A DNA stretch of 13,219 bases from the NCBI GenBank assembly GCA_902796785.1, contig CADBQJ010000239.1, forward strand, positions 1-13,219, written 5' to 3'. The DNA comes from Fibrobacter succinogenes. GTDB taxonomy: Bacteria > Fibrobacterota > Fibrobacteria > Fibrobacterales > CADBQJ01. The position numbers and the translations under genes were made by a program. Position 1 is the first letter of the stretch. Every line of letters begins with the position of its first letter. Below are positions 1 to 7,083 of the stretch, piece after piece. The notes under the pieces are model-generated. The model was not told where the DNA came from. It worked only from the letters and a program-made list of their open reading frames with translations, and searched no databases.

Positions 1-86
1 ACATGCTCTACGACAAGAACCTGAGCGAAGACGCGCAGCGCCGCGAAAGCGTCTCCCTCACGCTGCAGTACAACCTCTTCGAATAG
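1..86 (+). CDS. 3' end of a probable outer-membrane beta-barrel protein (partial)
   Basis: This is the last part of a gene that begins left of the window; the frame reads from base 3 to the TAG at 84-86. The visible tail is about 27 residues and ends in SVSLTLQYNLFE. Alternating hydrophobic and polar residues with aromatics near the C-terminus resemble the closing beta-strand (beta-signal) of outer-membrane barrel proteins, although the final residue is Glu rather than the usual Phe. The family cannot be named from so little; an LptD-like or other barrel protein is possible. An intrinsic terminator follows 24 bases after the stop, so this gene probably ends its transcription unit and is separate from the glycosyltransferase downstream. 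Confidence 0.5.
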   Translation, partial: MLYDKNLSEDAQRRESVSLTLQYNLFE

Positions 87-110
87 CGAAGCCCCGCTTC
101 GCGCGCGACG

Positions 111-133
111 ATCCCCGCTCCGGCGGGGATTTT
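111..133 (+). terminator. Rho-independent terminator after the partial membrane-protein gene
   Basis: A perfect 8-bp stem, ATCCCCGC (111-118) with GCGGGGAT (123-130), closes on a TCCG tetraloop. The 3' arm runs straight into TTTT (130-133), and a further T-rich TATTTT follows at 136-141. The stem and loop closely match the terminator of enolase at 3938-3963. Confidence 0.8.
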
Positions 134-143
134 CGTATTTTCG

Positions 144-175
144 CCGGAAGGGGGCGCTCCCCCGCCGTCCGGAGG
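144..175 (+). promoter_or_regulatory. Leader hairpin and ribosome binding site of the glycosyltransferase gene
   Basis: The Shine-Dalgarno GGAGG lies at 171-175, eight bases before the ATG at 184. Just upstream, GGGGG (150-154) can pair with CCCCC (159-163) around a CGCT loop. An outer pair, CCGGA (144-148) with TCCGG (168-172), would cover the first two bases of the Shine-Dalgarno. The ribosome site is clear; the idea that the hairpin modulates translation is inference. No convincing -35/-10 pair is visible between the terminator and this site, although TATTTT at 136-141 could serve as a -10. Confidence 0.5.
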
Positions 176-183
176 TCCGCAGG

Positions 184-1251
184 ATGAAATTCGCAATCGA
201 CGCGCGCATGGCGAACCGCTCCGGCATCGGCAACTGCGTGCGGAACTGGCTCTCCCGCGTGGGCTACGACGTGGCCCTGGGCGACCCCGGCGAGACGGAG
301 AAATTCGGCGTCCGCTGCATCCCCTTCCGCTGCGGCATCTACGGCGTCCGCGAGCAGCTGCTCTTCCCCTACCGCGCGCTGCGCCGCGAGCGCCCCGACG
401 TCCTCCACGTCCCGCACCTCAACGTCCCGCTCCTCTGGCGCGGGCGGATGCTGGTCACGATCCACGACCTGACCCACCTGGTCTACCCGCAGTTCCTCCC
501 GAACTTCGCCGCGCGGCTCTACTTCCGGCTGATGTTCCGGTTCGTCGCCCGGCGCGCGGACCGCATCGCGACGGTGTCGGAGAACACGCGGCGCGACCTG
601 CTGCGCCGCTACCGCCTGGACCCGGCGAAGGTGGAGACGGTGCCGCTGGGCGTCGGCCCCGAATTCAGGCGCGTCCCCCGCGCCGAGGCGGAGGCCGCGG
701 GCCGCAAGTACGGCGTGCCCGAGGGGAGGAAGACGATCATGTACGTGGGCAACCTGCTGCCCCACAAGAACCTCGCGACGCTCCTGAAGGCCTTCGCCCT
801 CCTGCCCGGGCGCGGGAACCTCTCGCTCCTGATCGTGGGAGCCGCGTTCAGGGGGCGCACCGCCGACCTCGGGATCGAGGAGCTCGGGCTTTCGGGCTCC
901 GTGGTCCTCGCGGGCGCGGTGCCGCAGGAGGACCTGGTCGCGCTCTACAACCTGGCCGATCTCTTCGTGCTCCCCTCGCTCTACGAGGGGTTCGGGCTCC
1001 CCGTGCTGGAGGCGCTGGCCTGCGGCACCCCCGTGGCCGCCTCGAACGTCTCCTCGCTGCCCGAGGTGGGCGGACCGGTCTGCGACTACTTCGACCCGAC
1101 CTCGCCCGAGGACATGGCGAAGGTCATCGCCGGCGCGCTGGACCGCAAGGGGACGAACGACGCGGAGATCGCCGAGTGGGTCTCGCGCTTCTCGTGGGAC
1201 AGGTGCGCCGCGCGCTACCGCGAGATCCTCGAGGAGATGGCCCGGAAATGA
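184..1251 (+). CDS. Glycosyltransferase family 4 (GT-B fold)
   Basis: This 355-residue protein is a typical retaining GT4 enzyme that moves a sugar from a nucleotide-sugar donor to an acceptor, probably a lipid-linked or surface glycan at the inner face of the cytoplasmic membrane. The N-terminal acceptor half contains HVPHLNVPLL (75-84) and IHDLTHLVYP (93-102), a pattern common in mannosyl- and rhamnosyltransferases. The C-terminal donor half starts near residue 183 with MYVGNLLPHKN and carries the EX7E motif as EGFGLPVLE (E268 and E276), followed by ALACGTPV and SLPEVGG. Length is normal and there is no signal peptide or membrane segment. The start is supported by GGAGG at 171-175. It stands alone between a terminator and a convergent gene, so donor and acceptor cannot be assigned. 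Confidence 0.9.
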   Translation: MKFAIDARMANRSGIGNCVRNWLSRVGYDVALGDPGETEKFGVRCIPFRCGIYGVREQLLFPYRALRRERPDVLHVPHLNVPLLWRGRMLVTIHDLTHLVYPQFLPNFAARLYFRLMFRFVARRADRIATVSENTRRDLLRRYRLDPAKVETVPLGVGPEFRRVPRAEAEAAGRKYGVPEGRKTIMYVGNLLPHKNLATLLKAFALLPGRGNLSLLIVGAAFRGRTADLGIEELGLSGSVVLAGAVPQEDLVALYNLADLFVLPSLYEGFGLPVLEALACGTPVAASNVSSLPEVGGPVCDYFDPTSPEDMAKVIAGALDRKGTNDAEIAEWVSRFSWDRCAARYREILEEMARK

Positions 1252-1274
1252 AAACGCGCCCGGCGGGGGCGCGT
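1251..1274 (-). terminator. Intrinsic terminator of the FISUMP gene, overlapping the glycosyltransferase stop
   Basis: ACGCGCCC (1254-1261) pairs with GGGCGCGT (1267-1274) around a five-base loop. Read on the minus strand, the stem is followed directly by TTTTCATTTCC, giving a good terminator for the gene ending at 1303. On the plus strand only CTCTCC follows, so it would work poorly for the glycosyltransferase. The T-tract includes the last base of the glycosyltransferase stop codon. Confidence 0.65.
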
Positions 1275-1302
1275 CTCTCCGGAGCCGCGGGGCTTTCCGC
1301 GA

Positions 1303-3774
1303 TCAGTTCCCGGAATCCTTGAAGCAGCGGACCGAGTAGCCCGAGTTCACGTTCGCGACCACGCTGCGCACCCAGGGCAGCGAGCCGATGGAGACGGCCG
1401 AGGCGGAGGCCGATCCCGTGGCCGTCGAGCTCCACCAGTAGGCCGACGATCCCTGGCCGTTCCAGGTCTCGCCCCAGAGGGCGACGTAGCGGTAGCCGGC
1501 GGGCTTGGCGTTGAAGCCGAACTCGTCCTGGCCGGTGTTCCAGGTGGCGGAGCGCAGCTTTTCCACGACCCGTTCGGCGGCCGCGGCCTTCACCGCCTTC
1601 CACTCCTCGGAGGTGGGCAGGTGCCAGCCCGCGGGGCAGATGTCGCGGGCCGTCGCCCAGTCGTAGAGGCGGCCGAACTGCTCGCAGTTCTCGTCCTTGC
1701 CCTCGTAGCACCACGACCCGCCGGTCGAGGCGTAGTCGAGGTTCTGGGCCATCACCATCGCGTTGCCGACGGGGACCGCCTTGTACCGCTTGCCGTCGCG
1801 TTCGTCGACCAGCAGCTCCTCGTTCGCGCCCACCGTGGTCGCGGCCGTCTTCGCCGCCATCGAGGCCGCGCTCTTGAAGGCGACCTTTTCGGGCACGGGG
1901 CCGCGCACGCAGCGCACCGCGAGGGCGTTCTGCTTCGGCTCGTGGTTGGTGCCCAGGTCGTTGTCGTCGGAGCTGAGGACGTAGTACCAGGCGCGCCCCT
2001 CGCTTTCGGGGGTGGACGACCAGTAGTCGCCCTCCTTCACCAGCCGGGCGTAGGTCCCGTCGTCGCCCTCGCGCAGGCCGGAGGGCATCCCGCCGAACTT
2101 CAGGGCGTCGCTGCCCGCGCCGCCCGAGGCGCCCGCGGCGGCCTGCTTCCAGCCGCTCCGGGCCTTCAGCGCGCGGCCCGGGTCGTCGCCCGCGGCGGCC
2201 TTCAGCCGTTCCCACTCCTCGTCGGTGGGCACGTGCCAGTCGGCGGGGCAGGCCTCCATGGCCGCGTTCCAGTTGTAGAGGCGGCCGTAGCGCTTGCAGC
2301 TGTTCTCCTTGCCTTCGTAGCAGTAGGAGCCTTCCTTCGCGTGGAAGGCGAGGTTCTCGGCCATCCATTCCTGGTTGCCGACGACGACGGTGGCGTAGCT
2401 CCTGCCGTCGCGCTTGTCCTTGAAGGTCCCGGTCTTCACCGCGACTTCCCCGCCGGGCGCGGGGGACGGGGCGGGCTTGGCGCCCAGCACGCAGCGGACC
2501 ATCATCCCGCGGGGGCCGTTCTTCTCGAGCCCCTCCGCGACGTCGAACTCGGGCGAGGTCGTCACGCCGTACCAGCCCTTGCCCTTCTCCTCGCGCGTGG
2601 AGGTCCAGAAGCCGGCGGACTCGATCCAGACGCTCTTCTTGCCCGAACCGGTCGCCATGAACCCCTTGTTCCCCTCGAGCGGTCCCATGTAGCCCTGGAC
2701 CGACTCCCACTCCTCGCGGGTGGGGAGATGCCAGCCGGCGGGGCAGACCTTCTGCGCCGCTTCGCCGCCGTAGGCCTTGCCGTCCTTGCAGGCCTGCTTC
2801 TTGCCCTTGAAGCAGCGGCCGTTGCCGTGGCGCATGTTCTCCACGGTCCACCACTGCCCGTCGATCTGCACGGTGCGGTAGATCTCGCCGTCGCGCTTGT
2901 CCTTCATGCGGCCCGTGGCCAGCTTGTCGGCGGGCTTCGGCTCGGGCTTGGGTTCGGGCTTGGCCACCGGCTTCGGCTTGGGAGGCGGCGGCGGGCCCAC
3001 GCGGTCCTGGATGCAGCGCACGGCGTTCTTCGACCCCTTGGAGGAGCGGCCGAGCGTCAGCTCCTTGCGTCCGTCGCGCAGCGTGGCGGACTGGGCGTCC
3101 CTGGCGGCGCTCTCCCTGGCGCTCCAGAAGAGCGTCTGGGCGCCGGGGCCGGGGAGCTTGCCGTCGGGCGTGAGCTTTTCGCCCGCGGTCTGCATGCCGT
3201 CGCCCGAGGCGATCAGGCGCGACCAGTCGGCCTCGGAGGGGACGTGCCAGCCGTCGGGGCAGACGCCCTGGTGCACCTCGGCGATGAACTCGGCGGCGAG
3301 GTCGGAGAGGTAGTCGGACTCGAGGTCCATCGTCGCGGCCCAGTCGTAGAGGCGGCCGAACCGCTTGCAGTTGCCGCCGGCGCAGACGGAGGCGCCCTTG
3401 ACGTTGAAGGCGAGGTTTTCGGCCATCCACCAGTCGTCCTCCACCTGGACGGTCTTGTAGGCGCGGCCGTCGCGCTTGTCCTTGAGGACGCCGGTCTTCA
3501 CGGTCGGCTTCTTCGGGCTGAGCTTGACGACGATCTTCTGGCCGTTGCGCTGCATCGTCTGCACGCTCTTGGCCTCCTCGAAGCCCTCCTTCGTGGCGAC
3601 GATCGTCTGCTTGCTCCCCTTCTCGAAGGCGAGGACGCAGCTTCCCGTGCAGGTTTCGGAGCCCACGCGGATCACGGCGCCCGCCGGCTCGCTGCTGATC
3701 TTGACCTTCACCTGCGCCGCATGGACCATGGCGGCGCACAGAAGCGCCGCGCACACCGCTCTAGCAGTTCTCAT
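1303..3774 (-). CDS. Secreted PEGA-domain protein with four FISUMP domains
   Basis: This 823-residue protein starts with a Sec signal peptide (residues 1-19, probable cut after VHA). A PEGA-like beta domain follows (about 21-87, with SSEPAGAVIRVGS). Four FISUMP (TIGR02145) units then lie at about 94-255, 288-429, 447-623 and 656-818. Units 1, 3 and 4 share KDKRDG-type openings, WMAENL or MAQNL, a Cys-x4-7-Cys pair before GRLYDW/GRLYNW, CPxxWHVP or CPAGWHLP, and a final VRC. Paired cysteines suit an oxidising compartment. Unit 2 is degenerate and lacks GRLYxW. A Lys/Pro/Glu-rich linker (about 261-283) separates units 1 and 2. FISUMP function is unknown; cell-surface or periplasmic placement is inferred. 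The ATG at 3774 is chosen because GGAGG precedes it by five bases and it begins the signal peptide; an ATG seven codons upstream lacks such a site. Confidence 0.9.
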   Translation of the reverse strand: MRTARAVCAALLCAAMVHAAQVKVKISSEPAGAVIRVGSETCTGSCVLAFEKGSKQTIVATKEGFEEAKSVQTMQRNGQKIVVKLSPKKPTVKTGVLKDKRDGRAYKTVQVEDDWWMAENLAFNVKGASVCAGGNCKRFGRLYDWAATMDLESDYLSDLAAEFIAEVHQGVCPDGWHVPSEADWSRLIASGDGMQTAGEKLTPDGKLPGPGAQTLFWSARESAARDAQSATLRDGRKELTLGRSSKGSKNAVRCIQDRVGPPPPPKPKPVAKPEPKPEPKPADKLATGRMKDKRDGEIYRTVQIDGQWWTVENMRHGNGRCFKGKKQACKDGKAYGGEAAQKVCPAGWHLPTREEWESVQGYMGPLEGNKGFMATGSGKKSVWIESAGFWTSTREEKGKGWYGVTTSPEFDVAEGLEKNGPRGMMVRCVLGAKPAPSPAPGGEVAVKTGTFKDKRDGRSYATVVVGNQEWMAENLAFHAKEGSYCYEGKENSCKRYGRLYNWNAAMEACPADWHVPTDEEWERLKAAAGDDPGRALKARSGWKQAAAGASGGAGSDALKFGGMPSGLREGDDGTYARLVKEGDYWSSTPESEGRAWYYVLSSDDNDLGTNHEPKQNALAVRCVRGPVPEKVAFKSAASMAAKTAATTVGANEELLVDERDGKRYKAVPVGNAMVMAQNLDYASTGGSWCYEGKDENCEQFGRLYDWATARDICPAGWHLPTSEEWKAVKAAAAERVVEKLRSATWNTGQDEFGFNAKPAGYRYVALWGETWNGQGSSAYWWSSTATGSASASAVSIGSLPWVRSVVANVNSGYSVRCFKDSGN

Positions 3775-3784
3775 CTGGACCTCC
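3775..3784 (-). promoter_or_regulatory. Ribosome binding site fixing the FISUMP gene start
   Basis: On the minus strand CCCGGAGGTCCAG stands directly before the ATG at 3774-3772, with GGAGG at 3784-3780 and a five-base spacer. This site decides between that ATG and the earlier in-frame ATG at 3795-3793, which has no purine-rich site upstream. The ten bases CCGGAGGTCC are also found at the ribosome site of the glycosyltransferase (169-178). Confidence 0.8.
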
Positions 3785-3865
3785 GGGACACACATCCGAC
3801 TTCAAAATGCCGAAATTGCGACGATTTCATCGGACCTCGATTCGACCTTTTCGCCCGCTCCTCGT

Positions 3866-3900
3866 TTTTAATCTATACCGCCTTTTCCGGAAAAGGGCGT
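3866..3900 (-). promoter_or_regulatory. Possible promoter and palindromic operator upstream of the FISUMP gene
   Basis: On the minus strand a -10-like TATAGA lies at 3877-3872, overlapping a second candidate, TAGATT. No good -35 is seen at the usual distance. Immediately upstream is a perfect 16-bp palindrome, CCTTTTCCGGAAAAGG (3881-3896), placed where a repressor or activator could act. The transcript would have a leader of roughly 90 bases. This is the most AT-rich stretch of the window, as expected for a promoter. Alternatively, on the plus strand the palindrome is followed by GCG and TTTTTT (3900-3905), so it may terminate plus-strand transcription instead. Confidence 0.35.
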
Positions 3901-3933
3901 TTTTTCGGGTAAAAAGGAAAATTTCGCGGAAAC

Positions 3934-3963
3934 GGAAAATCCCCGCTCCGGAGAGCGGGGATT
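3934..3963 (-). terminator. Strong Rho-independent terminator of enolase
   Basis: AATCCCCGCTC (3938-3948) and GAGCGGGGATT (3953-3963) form a perfect 11-bp stem with a four-base loop. On the minus strand the loop is TCCG and the stem leads into TTTTCC, 26 bases after the enolase stop. It separates enolase from the FISUMP gene downstream, so the two are probably not co-transcribed. Confidence 0.85.
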
Positions 3964-3989
3964 CGCGTTTTCCGACCGGGGAATCCGGA

Positions 3990-5288
<1,299 letters not shown>

Positions 5289-5323
5289 GATGGCACTCCG
5301 TTGTGGTTGAACTGAACGCGCTA

Positions 5324-5352
5324 AATATAGGATTGGGAGCCCGAACTTGCTA
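5324..5352 (-). promoter_or_regulatory. Probable enolase promoter
   Basis: On the minus strand TATATT (5329-5324) is a good -10 match. It would start a leader of about 28 bases carrying GGAG (5299-5296). The hexamer 17 bases upstream, TAGCAA (5352-5347), is a poor -35. The element lies in the 74-base gap to the divergent metalloprotease gene, so regulators could act on both. Confidence 0.45.
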
Positions 5353-5356
5353 GCAT
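5351..5356 (+). promoter_or_regulatory. Possible -10 element for a leaderless metalloprotease transcript
   Basis: TAGCAT matches four of six -10 positions and ends six bases before the ATG at 5363. Transcription would then begin at or next to the start codon. This fits the lack of any Shine-Dalgarno sequence before the gene. No recognisable -35 is present. An alternative is TAGGAT (5328-5333) with TTGAAC (5307-5312), which would give a leader of about 22 bases. Confidence 0.25.
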
Positions 5357-5362
5357 TGGCGC

Positions 5363-6082
5363 ATGGGCTTTTCCTCCGCGAAGGTCGACTCGCCGCTCGC
5401 CGCCGCGCTCCGGTGGCCGCTCCTCGTCCTCCTGCTCCCGGGCTGGTTCGGCCTGGTCCGCCTGGCCGCGCTCCGGCTGGCCGAAGAGCCCCTCGACCCG
5501 GCCGTCCTGCTCCCCGTCGGGCTCGCCGCCGTCGGCTTCTGCCTCCACCGCCTGCTCGTCTCCGGAACCCCCGGCAAGGCCGGCCGCTTCGCCGCGTTCC
5601 TCTCCACCTTCGAGCACGAGGCGACCCACGCGCTCGCGGGGCTGCTCTTCCTCCGCCCGCCGTCGGAGCTGCACGTGACCGAGCGGAACGGCGGCTACAT
5701 GAAGCTCGCGACCGGGAACTGGTTCATCAGCCTGGCCCCCTACGCGATCCCCCTCTACGCGCTGGCGCTCGCCGGGCTGGGGTTCGCGCTGCGGGAGGAG
5801 CTGCGCGGGTTCGCGGCCGGCGCCGCCGCCGTCCTCTACGGGGGGTGGCTCTCGGAGCTCCTGCGCTCGATCCACCCGAAGCAGACCGACCTCGTCCAGC
5901 GGGGCTACGTCCAGTCGATCGCCTGGATCGTCCTCTTCCAGACGGCCCTGGCGGCCGTCGCGCTGGCCGTCGCCTCGGGCCGCTGGGCGTGGGGCGAGGC
6001 GGCGGGATCCGCGGCGGGGGCCTACGCCGCCTGCCTCGGGCTGCTGCGCGCCGCCCTCGGGGCGCTCGGCGGCGCCTCCTGA
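5363..6082 (+). CDS. M50-type membrane zinc metalloprotease (peptidase M50B-like)
   Basis: This 239-residue membrane protein has about six hydrophobic segments and a zinc-protease HEXXH motif, HEATH (85-89), followed by ALAGLLFL as in peptidase M50B (PF13398) and site-2-protease relatives. A glycine pair, NGGYMKL (109-115), and a second core segment near 119-141 also fit. The classical NPDG third-ligand motif is absent; D176 in [11 protein letters not shown] may play that role, as the SD motif does in M50B proteins. It would cleave other proteins within or next to the inner membrane; substrate unknown. The start is bounded by an in-frame TAG at 5351-5353, so the first ATG is used, but it has no Shine-Dalgarno. 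It heads the plus-strand run, 65 bases before the ArsR-type gene, and may be transcribed separately. Confidence 0.75.
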   Translation: MGFSSAKVDSPLAAALRWPLLVLLLPGWFGLVRLAALRLAEEPLDPAVLLPVGLAAVGFCLHRLLVSGTPGKAGRFAAFLSTFEHEATHALAGLLFLRPPSELHVTERNGGYMKLATGNWFISLAPYAIPLYALALAGLGFALREELRGFAAGAAAVLYGGWLSELLRSIHPKQTDLVQRGYVQSIAWIVLFQTALAAVALAVASGRWAWGEAAGSAAGAYAACLGLLRAALGALGGAS

Positions 6083-6147
6083 TTCTATCTATTTTAGGTC
6101 GAATCGCCGCGCCAGATCGCGCGCTCTCCCGTCCGAAAAGAGGCCCC
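6083..6147 (+). promoter_or_regulatory. Possible promoter and operator region of the ArsR-methyltransferase gene
   Basis: The first part is locally AT-rich, with TATTTT at 6090-6095 as a possible -10; no clear -35 precedes it. Downstream, CGCGC (6108-6112) and GCGCG (6119-6123) form an inverted repeat around CAGATC, a size that could suit a dimeric ArsR-type repressor acting on its own gene. In such GC-rich DNA a 5-bp inverted repeat is weak evidence. AAGAGG (6138-6143) is the ribosome site, four bases before the ATG. Confidence 0.3.
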
Positions 6148-7083
6148 ATGTCCGCAGACGCCATCCTCCCCTCGCTCCGGCTGATCAAGGCGCTGGGCGA
6201 CGAAACGCGCCTCCGCGCGCTGGCGGTGCTGTCGACGGCGGAATTCACCGTCTCGGAGCTCGTGGCCATCCTGGGGATCCACCAGTCCAGCGCGAGCCGC
6301 TGCCTCTCCCAGCTGCGCGAGGCGGGGCTCCTGGACGACCGGCGCGAAGGGGCCGTCGCCTACTACCGGCTGAGCGACCGGTTCCGCGCCTCCCCCGAGC
6401 TGGGGGCCATGGTCCGCGCGCTGACGGAGGAGCTGCCCGACGCCTCCTCGCTGCGCGCCAAGGCCGAGGAGCGGCTGGAGCTGCGCCGGAAGCGCAGCGC
6501 GGAGTTCTTCGACCGCGTGGCGGGAAGCTACCGCGGCCTGGTGGAGCCCGGCGGATCGGCCCAGGCCATCGAAATCGCCTTCGCCTCGCTGGTCCGCGCC
6601 GACCTGGCGGTCGACCTGGGCTGCGGCGAGGGCGAGCTGGCCGCGGCGCTGGCCCGCGGGTGCCGCCGCGTGGTGGCCATCGACGTCAGCGCCCGGATGC
6701 TGCGCCTGACGCGGAGCCGCTGCGCCCGGGAAAGGCTTTCGAACGTCCTGTGCCGGAAGGGCTCCGCCGAGTCCGTCCCGCTCGGGGACGGGAGCGCCGA
6801 CCTCGTCCTGGCGAGCCAGGTGCTCCACCACTGCGCGCGGCCCGAGCAGGCGGTGCGCGAAATGGGGCGCGTGCTGCGCCCCGGCGGGCGGTTCGCCCTG
6901 CTCGACCTGCTGGCGCACGACCAGGAATGGGTCCGCGAGCGGCTGGGCGACCAGTGGCTGGGCTTCCGTCCGGAGCAGATCGCCGGATGGGCCTCCGCCG
7001 CCGGCCTGGAGATCTCGGCGCAGACGGTCTTCCCCGTGGAGAACGGGCTCCCCGTCCTGCTGGTCATCGGAGAAAGACAATGA
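6148..7083 (+). CDS. ArsR-type regulator fused to a SAM-dependent methyltransferase
   Basis: This 311-residue protein joins two domains. Residues 6-80 form an ArsR/SmtB winged helix: LGDETRLRAL, then the recognition helix in HQSSASRCLSQLREAGLL, and the wing GAVAYYRLSD. Residues 115-310 form a class I methyltransferase of the Methyltransf_11 type: motif I VDLGCGEGELA (155-165), acidic D179 in AIDVS, ADLVLASQVLHH (217-228) and VLRPGGRFALLDLL (242-255). The metal-binding ELCVC motif of classical ArsR sensors is absent, so metal sensing is unlikely. This fusion is a known architecture with unclear substrate; the regulator may respond to SAM, SAH or the methylated product. Its stop overlaps the next start in ATGA (7080-7083), implying translational coupling to the YfhO-like gene. 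Longer in-frame extensions upstream were rejected because they overlap the metalloprotease gene. Confidence 0.88.
   Translation: MSADAILPSLRLIKALGDETRLRALAVLSTAEFTVSELVAILGIHQSSASRCLSQLREAGLLDDRREGAVAYYRLSDRFRASPELGAMVRALTEELPDASSLRAKAEERLELRRKRSAEFFDRVAGSYRGLVEPGGSAQAIEIAFASLVRADLAVDLGCGEGELAAALARGCRRVVAIDVSARMLRLTRSRCARERLSNVLCRKGSAESVPLGDGSADLVLASQVLHHCARPEQAVREMGRVLRPGGRFALLDLLAHDQEWVRERLGDQWLGFRPEQIAGWASAAGLEISAQTVFPVENGLPVLLVIGERQ

Noticed and set aside
3775..3795. Earlier ATG of the FISUMP gene, adding seven residues
   Set aside because: It has no ribosome site and puts non-signal residues ahead of a well-formed signal peptide.
1124..3912. Long ORFs overlapping the FISUMP gene (876 residues on the minus strand, 763 on the plus strand)
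   Set aside because: Both are low-complexity Arg/Gly/Ala/Leu translations in other frames of a gene with a clear domain match, signal peptide and ribosome site. High GC suppresses stop codons in these frames.
5347..6147. N-terminal extension of the ArsR-methyltransferase ORF back to 5347
   Set aside because: The extension is Arg/Pro-rich, overlaps the metalloprotease gene, and the winged-helix domain begins properly at the ATG at 6148 with AAGAGG before it.
6660..7079. 140-residue extension of the YfhO-like ORF
   Set aside because: It overlaps the methyltransferase domain in another frame, and the ATG at 7080 begins a membrane helix with GGAG upstream.
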